From positions 1-54,739 of the forward strand of contig JADGJC010000281.1 of NCBI GenBank assembly GCA_027596075.1: DNA of 54,739 nucleotides, read 5' to 3'. Below, piece by piece: positions 34,626 through 46,752 of this stretch. The notes below the pieces were generated by a model, which did not search any database, had not been told where the DNA came from, and saw only the letters and a program-made list of their open reading frames with translations. This DNA comes from Rhizophlyctis rosea. Taxonomy: Eukaryota > Chytridiomycota > Chytridiomycetes > Rhizophlyctidales > Rhizophlyctidaceae. The first letter of the stretch is position 1. Each line of letters begins with the position of its first letter. The position numbers and the translations under genes are program-made.

Positions 34626-36400
34626 GCAAATGTTGGACGAGCTTACGATGTAAACCAGAACGTAACAAAGAATGAGGCCCAATTGACTGACAAGTCGGTT
34701 TCAGCGCCTAACTTTCAGCAGCGTACTACTCATACTTCAGTAATTGTAAGATGGATTGATTCTGCAGAAGTCATGAATCTATTGAGAAGCTCAGATTCCT
34801 CGCGCGGAGCAGACTTGCACATGCAAATGTGCAGTATGCCAGAATAGTATGGTTTTGCTAATTTGTCGGGGTATAGCATCACACTTCACCAGTCGACTTA
34901 GGCTGTGGCCATCAATGCTTTTTTTTCTTTGGCCATTTGGACTGATGTTCTTCAGCGTGCAGGCGCAAAAAAGTGGTTCGGCGTGGTCAAAATGATGAGG
35001 AACACTGGATCCACTCACATCGTGGAAATCCTTCCTTGTGCGTTCTCCTCATTGGATGCAAAAGACATGCAATATTAAGTAGCATTGGAAGCAATTGAAG
35101 TGAAGCCCTTGTACGACTTTCCCTCGCTGTCGGTGGCACGCGAAAGTTGAAAAAGAAAAGGAAATTACAGAATGTAAACAGGCTAGCGATGACAAAGCCA
35201 CGAAGAGACGGTATTGTATTCATGAAGCGTGACAGCTATGAAGTTGGATGACTAAGACTTCCTTCAATGTCAACGCACATGTACTTAGGTGTTGAAAACA
35301 ATCGCGACATGCCACGATGCCCCTTTTCTTATCACCATTACAAGTAAATATTTTTGAAATCGCCAACTTTGCCAATAGCGCAACATACGCTTGGTTGAGT
35401 CTAGGTCTGTTTTCATAAAGCCCGAGCCCACGATGCACAGCCACGCCCGCATGCCAATGGTGCAGAAACTCCATGCGGTGGAAGGAACGGAGGAACCGCG
35501 AATGTTGCGCGAGCTCTTCACAATCTTGAAACATCTCGTCTTTCACATCTGGGGATGTACTGACATCTTTTTTGACCACAGTTGGATGGCTTGGCATAGG
35601 AGTCTTCCTTTGTGAGATTTGCAAGTGGCATTTGCATAAGGCGCACCATTTCAGACTTGCAATCTATGATAGAGTGAGGAGATAACAGGACTGGATTTCG
35701 ATCATCTTCAGCAATTGCCCCTTAAGTGTACTATTTTTCTGTGCTGTGCAGCAGATTCTGTGAGGCTCCTGATTACTTCACTAGAGCAAAAAGACCTGGA
35801 CAAGTTATGTCGGAAGCAATTCACTGTAAGGCTTCCTCCGGCGGGACTTCGGTACCAGAGTGCGTTTGGTGAATACTATCAAAGCATAATCCGCAGGGCT
35901 TCATTTGTGCCATAACTCCCGAGATGAGGTCATCAATGTGCAATATGTGCCAACGCAAGGGCTCGAGGTGAGTAACAGGCAATCACGGCGGTGAAAGGAA
36001 GTCGGCAATCGTTTGATACATCACAATTACTACTGTCGCACTTTGCGACTTCTGCAGGAGATGCGCATCGTATGAATCATCTTTATGCCAGATGGTGGGG
36101 TCATACGTATGACCTAAAAAAAATCTTCTTGTTTGGAGTAACACATTCATTGTTGCATTGCGCATGGATGATACGATATATTGTTCGCTCAACAGAATGT
36201 CTGATAGTCGGGCAATGCTGTTCGCACAATGAGTCGTGCAGAATGCTCAACCAGAACGCGTTGGCTGCGCCACAGGGTCCATTTGGCCACCATGCTTCCT
36301 GTGGTGGATGGACTGTGATGAACTGCTCAGACCCTGAGTAATGCAAAGCCCGCCTACACAATCTCATACGATGAAACCTAATCCACAACGGCAGGTTGTA
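34626..36400. other. Stretch without a supportable gene
   Basis: A 134-codon minus-strand ORF (35624-35220) and overlapping frames on both strands at 35985-36484 are open but show no domain, no start context and no splice partners. The 35624-35220 frame is somewhat protein-like (GLGLYENRPRLNQAYVALL) and may be a relic. Confidence 0.35.
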
Positions 36401-36407
36401 TTGACGT

Positions 36408-37464
36408 TCAAACATCTTTATCCCACACCTTCGACGACAATATCTCCAAAAATCCATCATCTCCAGCATCCAAAGACCGAACACTATCCTTATAAGCCCT
36501 ATAAGAGTCGTTCAACTCAAGGCCATCCCAATCTCGAAAAACATGACGCTGCTGAGCTTCCCAGGCTAAATATCGTAATCCTCTCCATGCTCCAGTTCCC
36601 GCATACGTTGATACTCTCGTTGCTTTTGCAGCCAAGTATGCTTCATACATGCTCCCACTCCAGCAAACCACTCGCTTACAGTCCTTCCTTCCGCATGCAG
36701 TATTCCATCGCCGCCGTACATCTCACTGTGGAAGACTGAGTATACCTGTCCGTATGTTTCCGAGGTTGAGACCCCACCCACTACCTCTGGGGGGGGTACA
36801 GTCTACGAAGTAGTCTATCGTTTCTGAAAGACCAGATCTCATTGGAAACCTGGCAAATCGGATCAAGACTTTCAACCCGGTGGGTGTGCGATAGAACCCG
36901 CAGTCCATCCTCTCTCCGTTTGGTCGATATGCGCTTCAGTAGACGGTGCCTCGGACAGCTTTGTGAAAAACGGATTGAGAGGTGTGTGGATCCCGATTTC
37001 CCAAGACTTGATGGACTTCTTGATGTCCGGTTTGGTCTGCGACGCAGCGCGATCGTAGTCTGTAAAGAAGACCCACGCGTCGAAATGGGAGGTAGGGGGC
37101 TATTTTCGGGTGCGAATATGAAGACCGGAGTTGGACGTGAGGCAGGTCGTCGGCGGGGATCCAGGGTGAGGGGCGAGCAATTGTTGGTTTGGGAAGGATC
37201 CGCAACTGTATTTGTGCATGTTTCCGAGAGCGGCGAACTTCTGTGGTATCTCCCGCTTGTGCTGCTTCTTTCAAAATAGGTTGCATATGAGGGCGACGGT
37301 TCACAGAAGGCGGTGGGAATAATGGTTGACGGCGGAAGGAAGAAGTGCACGAAGGATGGCAACTCCGGTTGGACACATCTGAAGATTCGGAATATGGTCT
37401 TCTGCCGGTCAACATCTGACAGGGATTGTGACCGATTGATGATTGGCGGGACAATGGTTGTCAT
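36408..37464 (-). pseudogene. Frameshifted relic of an unknown gene
   Basis: Protein-like segments lie in different minus-strand frames in order. About 37090-36890 contains FDAWVFFTDYDRAASQTKP and continues to a TGA. About 36890-36797 contains SETIDYFVDCTPP. From 36787 a frame contains VVGGVSTSETYGQVYSVF and GRTVSEWFAGVGA. From about 36650 to the stop at 36408 a third frame contains YLAAKATRVSTYAG and FLEILSSKVWDKD. One switch falls exactly at a run of eight G on the plus strand (36789-36796), typical of a homopolymer indel. Another is near the TGA at about 36895 and a third near 36660. The ATG frame from 37464 is open upstream but Ser/Pro-rich. Family unknown. At least three frame switches make a functional gene unlikely, unless some are assembly errors. 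Confidence 0.45.
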
Positions 37465-38209
37465 AGAATGAGAATCATCTCCATCATCCGATGGTGAGCT
37501 CTTGAGAATGGCAGAAACGATGCGACGCGTGAGGTAGCATCATTGGTGGCTTTCAAAGTCGAAATTGTCATCGACTTTCCGATCCGGCAAACCCAAAATT
37601 ACGCGCCACGGCCTTGCCGCTCGAGAAAGAGAGATGAGTGCCTCTATGTGGAGTTCGTCAAAAATCGTGAGCTAAGCGTCGGCAGCGCAGAGCCCCTTTC
37701 CCGTCGCGCCGACCAATCTGACTCGATTGGGGATGCCTTTCACCTGAGATCATTTAGCTGATATATTGAAACGGTTGAATGACACGAACTGCTGCGATGA
37801 CACCAGAACCGACTCGAGACTTTTGGAAGGCCGTTGGTTTAGTAGCGCAGGCCCCGTGAACGCAGCCACGAGTACCATGAGATTGCCACATAGAGAGCAA
37901 CAAGGGGCCCTCACTGGGGGAGGGAATGCAGCGGTCAGGAGAGTGTGCGGAAAGGTCCATACGCGGACAAAATGGATGCACTACCTTTCCTATGCGCATT
38001 GAATCAATTTAGCTTACTTGCCTCAGAGAAAAACGTGGATGATTGGGTTCTTTGAGTCGCTGTAAAGTAGTGATTCAAGTAAAAACGAGCGAAATGTATG
38101 TATAACAAGAGTTGAATTTTGGATATACTGCAAATCAGCGACAGCGTCATGTAATGCAGAATCATCAAATCCTGCCCGAAATGCCCATGTCACTGTTGAG
38201 ATGATTACC
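37465..38209. other. Intergenic, nothing seen
   Basis: Short random ORFs only, and no repeats recognised. It lies between two minus-strand gene relics. Confidence 0.4.
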
Positions 38210-38830
38210 TCACAATGTTTGACTATCGATTGTCGTCACCAAACCACTCTGCGTCCACCATCGTGCGACATCAGCATGTCCCATATGTGCAGCTAACTTT
38301 ACCATGTTAACATAGCGGGAAATGACGACCGGGGACTCCCGGTCATACATATCATCCCAAATGTATAAACTCACCATCGATGGAACCTTAGGCTCCAACC
38401 CACTATCCTTTCATCACTGCAGAACTTTGGGGTGATTATTCCCTATTGGCACTTCCATGGCACGCTCAGTGCATCTGAGTTCCAATCGACTTGCTTTCCA
38501 CCACTCCGACACCGCAACACGGCCGTTCTCGATGTCATTATCCATGGCGGTGTCCAAACATCGAATACCCAGTCCCCGCTCTTTCCACGATTGCAATACT
38601 TATACGTAGTCCTCACGACTTGCAGCAGCCATCTCCCGGCCCTGCGCCTTGGTGTCTACATCTAGCCCGCTATGCAGCCACCATTCTAGCACCAAGATAT
38701 GACCGCCTGTGCTGGCTGCCTTATTGGTCCTAATGGTCAATGAGCCAAGGCACCGAACAATGAACTGCTACATTCTGGACGCCGAAATAAGATTTCGTCG
38801 ATGAGGAGCTCCTGGAAAACATTCGCCGAT
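38210..38830 (-). pseudogene. Relic of a Trp-Trp ankyrin-like repeat gene
   Basis: A single minus-strand frame from about 38820 to the stop at 38210 shows ankyrin-like repeats of roughly 30 residues with the signature V-L-x-W-W-x-x-S-G-L-x-x. Repeats read LVLEWWLHSGLDVDTKA, VAVSEWWKASRLELR, then PKVLQ followed by two stops and KDSGLEP, and MGHADVARWWTQSGL. The two adjacent stops (TGA TGA, just after VLQ) sit exactly where TGG TGG (Trp-Trp) belongs. A TAA earlier sits where GAA (V-E-V-L) is expected. The N-terminal part (about 38830-38740, another frame) contains FQELLIDEILF, reminiscent of an F-box-type start. I know this repeat type from chytrid genomes (memory, not a search). It is clearly non-functional, with at least three nonsense changes. 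Confidence 0.65.
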
Positions 38831-39481
38831 CTGTTCGACATTTGCGATGAACTTGAAGATCTGGAAGCATCCAGAAGCGCTACGGAGAGTGTCCATACGA
38901 TAGATTTGTCTCACAAGCATGGAGTACTGCCTGTTTGGTTTCTTTTGAAGACAGAATTGGCGGGTGTTGAATGAGCTTCAAGGGGAAAGAAATATCAGCG
39001 ACCTACTGATTGCGATTGATTTCACCTGTCCGCGTCTGAGTCTGCGCGGTGTCAGACTCACGTGCCCCACCAATATCCACAAGCCGAATTCAATTTGTTT
39101 AAATGGGTGATGCTGCTGAAGTCATGTTTCGCACCTTCCGTAACCTTTTCAAACAGAAAAATGGCATGAGAAATATGAGATGGAAAGGCAGATGTGATGA
39201 GCAAAGAGTATCCATAATGAAGTCATTTGGTCTCCAGCAGATATCAAGCTTATACCACCCCTCACATGCCAAACTACAAACTCCTGAGAGCTGAATGGAG
39301 TGGCGGGCTGTGATTTTGCAGAGAAGGTACAGCAAAACCATACTGAGACGCTTACGTTGAAAATGGCGCTCATTAAGTCATTCCCCACCCGACTCTCCCC
39401 CCCAACTCCAACGTTCTTCCAGATTACACACCCCTTCTGGACATGGGCTACCTATCATCTGTCCGGCGAGAGCGAAGTTAT

Positions 39482-39740
39482 TGGGGCTCCTCAAACCTGT
39501 CCTGCAGCTTGCTGTTGCTGGATGCCGGACGAAAATCTACCGTATACTCGAAAGATTTTCCTCTTTCTTGTTTTGGAAAAGTTGCCAGAAACGGTGTTCG
39601 TTGACAACCAGCAACAGCAAAAAGCACGTCCTGGGCTGCTGGATGCTGTTGCTGGATGCCGGACGTGGCTCAGTTGGTCAATCAGATACTGCCCGGCAAC
39701 CTCCAACAGCAACCTTGTCGGACAGGTTTGAGAAGCCCCA
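39482..39740. mobile_element. MITE-like element, 259 bp, 20-bp terminal inverted repeats
   Basis: The left end 'tggggctcctcaaacctgtc' and the reverse complement of the right end (39721-39740) match at 19 of 20 positions, with weaker pairing further inward. Inside, 'gctgttgctggatgccggac' occurs twice (about 39512 and 39646), a subterminal direct repeat. No ORF of transposase length is present, so it would be non-autonomous. Flanks (gcgaagttat | ttgaagttgc) do not give a clean target-site duplication, so the superfamily cannot be assigned. Confidence 0.65.
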
Positions 39741-40899
39741 TTGAAGTTGCTGTCCGCAGATATCATGGACTGTCAGCATGGACCATACAATAAAATTAGT
39801 GACCTTCCCCCCCTATCTCAAATGAGGATGCACCATGGGATGAACCTCTGCAACGAAGTGGGCAAAAAAGGAGTGTGAGCCTAGCACGAAGAAATGGCCG
39901 CGTACAATCAAGACGACATATTGCTGGGGCGGCGCCGAACACTGCACTAATGGCTCACGCTACAATGTTGCTGAAATCGCTCGGAATTGACATCTTTCTT
40001 TCCAGCACGGAGATGCTGGGTGGTTGATTTGGCTGATATGCCTGCGGATATCATCTCAGATTGGGACACCGTATGGAGACGCAAAATATGAGATTCTGAG
40101 GTTGAGCTCCGACTATGCGGGTGAGACACGCAGAACAAGTATGATTGATAAGTTCCAGCAAGCGTGAGTGCGAGGTCAGCATGAAAGTCGTAAAAGTATA
40201 TTATCAAAGGGCTCTTCTAGCCTGACCTGATCAAGAGTGACTGAGATCATACCCACGGATGCGGATACATAATGCAGCGCTGATGACAAACAGGGCCTAG
40301 AAGGCTGAGAAGAGCAGTCTCATACACTCCAAAGCTGAAAAATCTGATTTGTCAGTGAACATTTTGCATGCCATGATTTCCACTGATCGCAAAAGAAACG
40401 TGGACCAGGAGAAGAATCCACGGGCCTTTCAGGCTTCAAACACGAGGATGCTACTCTTGAATACTTAGCCCTTTGGACGGGCGGAAGATATGGTCTACGA
40501 TATCAGAAGGTGGGCCGTGCAAGGTTTAATCATAGTGGGCACATTCAAGGTGGATGATGTACTAAGCTGACGGAATGAGGTTTTGTAAGTTGCTCCATGC
40601 ATAAAGAATTGCTCATGTCTTACTTGATGCTCGGGGGGCCAGAAGCTTTCACTTCAATTGTCCGAGATAGGTAGTAAAGAGCCAGCTCCTTGAAGGTGCA
40701 ATTCTGATGAGTTCCACTGGTAAGCAAAGTAAGGAGCTAATGGAGCATAAGGAAGTCAGTTGCAACTTTGTGTAAAAATTGCGGACATCAAATTGGTTCA
40801 TTTGACCTCCACTGGCAACACTAGTAACCCTCGTTGGTTTCACAGAGTTTACAGATTGCAGTAAGAAACTTTGGACGCGTCCGCTGCGCCACTAACAAT
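39741..40899. other. Intergenic, nothing seen
   Basis: Only short random ORFs and no recognised repeat. It separates the MITE-like element from R1 copy 3. Confidence 0.4.
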
Positions 40900-41615
40900 T
40901 GGACCCTTGGCTGGTCTGTGGTGGCTGTGGCTTGCGCCCACATTCCACAGCCTGCCGACAGGTATGTAGGCTTCATGTTTTGGGTGTTCACTGTTTTCAC
41001 TTTCCGCCTCCATTTTCGCTCCAGATCTGCATTCTCATGCCATCTACATTCGGCATGCTTCAACTCTCACATATTGCCAAGTCTACTTCCACACACGATC
41101 ACCTTCTCCCACTAGTTCATAATCGCGCGATCTCTATGCTTCACTTCACGGTCACATGCTCCCACGATAATGTCCTCCCATGGTCCATATACTTCCTCAC
41201 GCCACACAACATATGAACTAGGTCTTGACGTGAGTATCTGATGGACCAACGGTGCAGCGGGCTTGTGGTTGACAAGTGCGGTCGGTATTCCGAGATGCTC
41301 TTTTTGAGTCATCATATCCGCCTTCACCGGCTTAACGGCTGCTGGGGTATAATGTTGAGGTTTGCTTTTGCACCCAGCGCAAACGGGCAAGTTGCTTGCA
41401 ATTCCTTGCAACTTCCGTTCATAAGTCGACTGTGGTCGGGCCGAATACCGCACTAGTCGCTTGTTGTACGCTTGCTCCTCCCCATTGGTTCCATCTCGTT
41501 TTCTGCATACTCGTCGCTTTTTACATTCACGTCTCTCTTTCCTATTCCAAAAGTGAGCCACCCTCAAGACCCAAGATAAAACAAGCGTTGTAATACAAAA
41601 TATTGTATAGCTAGA
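40900..41615 (+). repeat. Dispersed repeat R1, copy 3
   Basis: Third copy of R1. It contains 'gtgagtatctgatgg' (41230), the 'atgctctttttgagtcatca' block (41295), 'actagtcgcttgttgtacgc' (41452) and 'gcttgctcctccccattggt' (41470). The 3' 120 bp are strongly diverged from copies 1 and 2 (the 'gtacgatagacattgtac' end is replaced by 'caaaatattgtatagc'). It is therefore older, or a different subfamily. Confidence 0.7.
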
Positions 41616-42022
41616 TGCTTGTCACAACGTCGGCTTGATTGATTGGCAATGTATACTTCATCTGTATATCATGTTTCTGTGTATGCTTTTTTGCATCAAA
41701 GTTATGATCATGTAATCATTGCAAAAACTTTGTCATCGATTGAAATTGCTCGTGACGGTATCCAATCAATCATCATTCCACCACAGGGATTCGCTCACAC
41801 GAATTCTTATTCACTTTCGTCGCCATTGTTCTTTGAAAACACCGAACAATGATACCACGACGGGATATATGCATATGCATTGCGGCCCGTCGTTTGGAAA
41901 AATTCTGAAACAGTCTTTTTTGCCAGTATGGATGACTATATCACCCGTCTATGTACGTTTCTGTAAGTTCAATCCAGCGAAAGATCCAGCACACCTTACG
42001 TGCAATGCCGCCGTAGGAACTC

Positions 42023-42891
42023 TCAAGCGATATCGGGCCTGAACACCCCGTGCTTCTCTCTGAGCCGGAATGCCTCGGATCCCATTTTTGGACAGGGACA
42101 GATCTTGAGTGAACTCAATCGCACGGTCAAAACTGTCAAACTGTGCTCAACAAATTTACCCGCCAACATCACTTGGTCCACGTTGCTCCCCAATGTATAC
42201 TCCAGCATTTGAACCACCGCCCGCCGAGATCATGCTCCTGGTCATCCCAGGACATGTTGCATCCCGAGTCACTATTCTTTGTTTTTTCACAATCACAATC
42301 ATACAACCTGGGCATAGGTATGCACAAAAGAAAGGTATGAACCAGAGGAGTGACAATCCACCCATCTTTGTCTGGAAGTTTGGGCGATCAAATGGAAAAC
42401 TTTCGATATACTCAAAGCTGTTCCTTCAGAGAGAGAGGAAGTAGTTGACCTACTAAAGCCGTAGACGTTTAATCTATCAATAAAAAGTCACGATGAGGGG
42501 GGGAAAAAATAGCATCTTGGCTCATTCTGGTTTTGGGGATGGAGCGGATGACATTCAATGAAAACACGTTCGTCTCCGCCATCCGGTCATGGAAAATGTA
42601 ACGCGTGTCCGCCCACCAACTGACCAGTACGTTTATCATGAGGACGACAATGTAAATGAGCATACACAAAGAAAAAGGAAATTTCAAATCATGTGTCAAC
42701 GATGGACGGGAATGTCGGTCCGGTGACTGAGCAGAACCTGTTCTCAATAGGGTCTGAGGATACACCACCATGGGGATTATCAGGCAATGTAAGCGGCGAG
42801 ACATTAGGTTAAAAGCTTGAAGCTCAACAACAACGATGAGTGATAAGACAAACAAATTTTGAATGGGTTGGTGATATGAGTTTGGTGGGGA
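42023..42891 (-). pseudogene. Possible membrane-protein fragment
   Basis: On the minus strand, 42891-42469 is an open frame without an upstream ATG, with two hydrophobic stretches: FVLSLIVVVELQAF (about 42850) and SLCMLIYIVVLMINVLVSWW (about 42680-42610). A further open block at 42365-42156 has WFIPFFCAYLCPGCMIVIV. They could be exons of a multi-pass membrane protein, but I found no phase-consistent joining and no start. No family is recognised. This is either a partial or decayed gene or chance hydrophobic frames. Confidence 0.25.
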
Positions 42892-43101
42892 CACAGATCC
42901 GCAGTCATTTGAAGGAGATGTCGATCACTCTGACACTATGCAAAGCACATGATTTCCAATAACCAGATTATAATATTTACAAAAAGATACATAACATACT
43001 AAACTCACAAAACCATGTATCACATCCAAAGCTATCTTACCCCGCCAATCGCCAATCTCGAACATCACCCCGTCGGCCCTACAAATACTACCTAAAACCC
43101 C

Positions 43102-46100
43102 TTACCCAGAACACATCATACAAGCATCCTTATTCTCCAAACTACAAGCCATAGCCTCCATCTGCTGCGTAATCGTCATCTGCGGCTTCCCAACAACAAC
43201 TCCCTCCCCCTCCTTAACAACCACCTCCTCCTTCCCAACCGCCTTCTCATTCAACGAGCTACTGCTCGAGCTCGCCGACATCGACGTGGCAGACGCCGGG
43301 GTCTTGGCAGGGGTCTTAAGCGCCTCCTGATCAACCGTGAACTTGATCGCATCAGCGGCGGGACGCGTGCGGAGGTAGTACATCCCCGTTTTGAGACCCT
43401 TTTTCCAGCCGTAGAAGTGCATGGAGGTGAGCTTGCCGTAGTTGGGGTCCGCGAGGTGGATGTTTAGGGATTGGGATTGGTCTGGTGTGAGAGGCGTATG
43501 AGGTTAGGTTGGTTATGGCGCGGATAAAGAAGAATGAAAACACCCATGTGAGTACACAGAAACTTACCAACAAAAGCACCACGATCCGCCGCCATGTCAA
43601 TGATAACCTTCTGACTGATCTCCCAAACAGTCTTGTAGATAGCCTTCAACTCATCCGGAATGACGCCGATCCGCTGAATACTGCCTCCCTCAGCAATGAT
43701 CCTATTCTTCATCGAATCGTTCCACAGGTTCAGTTCCGTCAAGTCCTTCAGCAGATGCTGGTTGACAATCTGGAACTCCCCGCTCAGCACGCGACGGGTG
43801 TAGATGTTGGACGTGTAAGGCTCGAAGCACTCGTTGTTACCGAGGATTTGGGAGGTGGAGGCGGTGGGCATGGGAGCGACGAGGAGAGAGTTGCGGACGC
43901 CGTGTTGGGCGATTTGGGAGCGGAGTTGGGACCAGTTCCAGCGGTCGGAGGTCTTGACGTCCCACATGTCCGGTTGGAGAATGCCCTTGCTGACGGGGGA
44001 GCCCTCGTAGGTTTGGTAGGTGCCTTCCTTCTGGGCGAGCTCGCAAGAGGCCTCGAGGGCAGCGAAGTACATTGTTTCGGAGATGTCGCGGTTGAGTTGC
44101 TTTGCTTCCGGTGAGTCGAAAGGCATACGCATCTTGATGAAGGCGTCGGCGAGACCTTGGACGCCAAGACCGATGGGACGGTGGCGCATGTTGGAGCGGC
44201 GTGCTTCAGGGACGGGGTAGTAGTTGATGTCGATGATTTTGTTCAAGTTTCTGGTGACGACTTTGGTGACCTATTCATGTGATTGAGTCTAAGTAAGGAT
44301 GTGACATAGAAGAGTGACAGGATGTTGAATCTTCAATCTTACCGCATGAAGCTTCTCAAAATCGTACTTCAGAACACCATCCTCCTTCGAAACGAAGCTG
44401 GGCAGAGAGATCGAAGCCAAGTTGCAGACGGCGACTTCGTCTGGCGACGAGTATTCAACAATCTCAGTGCACAAGTTACTGCACTTGATTGTCCCAAGGT
44501 TTTGCTGGTTCGACTTGCGGTTGCAGGCGTCCTTGTACAGCATGTATGGAACACCTGTCTCGGTTTGCGCTTCCAGAATCGCATACCACAGCTTTTGGGC
44601 CTTGACAGTCTTCCGAGCCCGACCCGCGGCTTCGTATCCCTCGTACAATTCCTATGCGCAGCTTTAGCAAATATACTGTGCCGGTTGACATCATATCACC
44701 AAAACTCACCTTGAACTTGTCACCCCAAACTTCCTCAAGACCTGGTGCCTCGGCCGGGCAGAAGAGACTCCAGTCACCATTGCTTTCAACTCTTTCCATG
44801 AACAAGTCGGGTATCTATATTGGAGAAATTCAACAATCAAACTCAAGAAGTACGTTGCGGCACACGATGATAACGCACCCAAAGAGCGTAGAAGAGGTCA
44901 CGAGCACGCGTCTCCTCCTTGCCGGTATTCTTTCGTAGATCCAAGAACTGACATGGGAAGTAAACGATGTAAGACGCCACGGCAGAAACAAGATACGCAA
45001 AATGTCTAGAGGGATTTCGAACTCACATCAAAAACATCGGCATGCCAAGGTTCCAAGTAGATAGCGAAGGCTCCTGGCCGCTTGTTGCCTCCTTGGTCGA
45101 CATACCGGGCAGTGTTGTTGTAAACGCGCAGCATAGGAACGATACCGTTGGAATAGCCGTTGGTACCCGCGATGTAAGACCCAAGCGCCCGGATCTTGTG
45201 AACGTTGAGACCGATGCCGCCGGCGGTTTTCGAGATCATGGCGCAAGTCTTGAGCGTCTCGTAGATACCATCGATGGAGTCGTCCTTCATCGTCAGCAAG
45301 AAGCAGGAGGAAAGTTGCGGGTGAGGAGTGCCGGCGTTGAAGAGTGTGGGTGAGGCGTGGGTAAAGTACTTCTCAGACATGAGCTCGTATGTCTCGATCG
45401 CGGCGTCCACATCGTCGCCGTGGATACCGACAGCAACACGCATGAGCATGTGCTGTGGCCGTTCTGCGATCTTGTTGTTGATGCGGAGGAGATATGATCG
45501 TTCCAGTGTCTTGAAACCGAAGTAGTTGTAGTTGAAGTCACGGTCGTAGATAATGGCGGCGTTGAGTTGTTCTGCGTTTTTCTGGATGTGGTCGTAGGTC
45601 TCTTTGGAGATCATGGGGGAGTGCTTGCCGGTCTTGGGGTTGATGTAGTTGTACAAGTCTTCTGCAACGGAGGAGAAGACCTTCTTGGTCTCCTTGTGCA
45701 CGTTTGAGATGGCGATGCGGGCAGCGAGAATTGCGTAGTCTGGATGTTTTGTCTGCAGAGTAATAAGGATCGTTGAATGATTGAACTTGGACTATTCCAA
45801 CATATAGGCAACGAACCGTAAGGTATGCGGCGGTTTCGGCGGCAAGGTTGTCCAACTCTACGGTAGTAACGCCTTGATATACGCCGGTGATAACCTTATT
45901 ATGTAGAAGAATACGACTGATCAGCTTTTATCCATCAACAGGGAAAGAGCTCGAAAATAAGCAATAAGCACCTTCTGAGCAACTTCCGCGGGGTCGACAT
46001 AGTTCATATCCAGACCATAACAAAGCTTCATGATTCGGGAAGTGATCTTGTCGAAGGCAACACGCTCACGACGACCATCTATAATAGACCAAAAGGGTAT

Positions 46101-46752
46101 GAGTATTTCTTCAAGCACCGCAAGCAGATCGGCATTTCCGGACTGACCTCGCTTGAAGACGACCATCTTGGTGACGTAAGTGTCGTCGAGCAAAGGTTTA
46201 CGAGTTGGGGGAAGGATAAGAGAGGCAGGCTAGTGCGGTGTGTGTGTGTGTGCGTGGATAGGAGGGTGTTATGAGCCAAGCAAAGTGATGAATGTTGCGG
46301 ATGGTGGTGGCCCAGGGTGGTGTAGGGAGATTAGCGTGGGAAAGATGATAGGTATTTGTCAGAAAGCAATCGCCTTTTATTCAGCTGCAGGTTCGGCTCG
46401 CCCACAAAGTGCTTTTTCAGAGCCAGTCGGACACTTCCGGACAACGATATGTGTTGTTTGTCCCGACAGGTTCGTCTACCCGAAAGCGGAAACTGGACTA
46501 AGCAGCCCCAACCCGGAAACGAGTGCTAATGCCGTTATCAATAACCCACCGCAGTTACGCTATTCACCAGCTGCAATACCCGCCATGTCGTAGTTACCAA
46601 CACTGCAAACTGGTGCTTACCTCTCCATACCGTCCAACCTCCTCCCCGTCCGAACCTTCCGAACGGATGCTTCCATTTGCACTTCTATGCCGTTTACGAC
46701 CGGTCTCGCCTTCTGACCTGCTCGCTGCAGGCTGCTCTTGTTGTCTCTTCAT
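43102..46752 (-). CDS. RNR1: Ribonucleoside-diphosphate reductase large subunit (R1)
   Basis: Class I R1; reduces NDPs to dNDPs with the radical-carrying R2. Core exons: 46166-46148, 46078-45972, 45894-45817, 45752-45027, 44947-44879, 44814-44710, 44651-44343, 44270-43568 and 43481-43102. They give 831 codons plus stop in phase; introns are 58-86 bp. Visible: ATP-cone start [26 protein letters not shown] (redox Cys); the catalytic N-L-C-T-E in [21 protein letters not shown] (second redox Cys); [15 protein letters not shown]; the paired radical-transfer tyrosines in [14 protein letters not shown]; and the C-terminal shuttle Cys pair in DACMMCSG. All key residues are present. An upstream exon 46752-46621 (starting [10 protein letters not shown], then gtaagc) joins in phase across a 391-bp intron to 46229-46148, with no stop. 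It would add 65 residues and give 896; I include it tentatively. Otherwise the start is ATG 46166. Confidence 0.95.
46233..46252. repeat. (GT)n microsatellite
   Basis: About nine GT units, just inside the acceptor end of the proposed first RNR1 intron. On the gene strand it is a CA-rich tract before the 'actag' acceptor. Confidence 0.85.

Noticed and set aside
43509..44114. 201-codon plus-strand ORF
   Set aside because: Antisense shadow of the RNR1 exon on the minus strand; composition follows the complement of the R1 codons.
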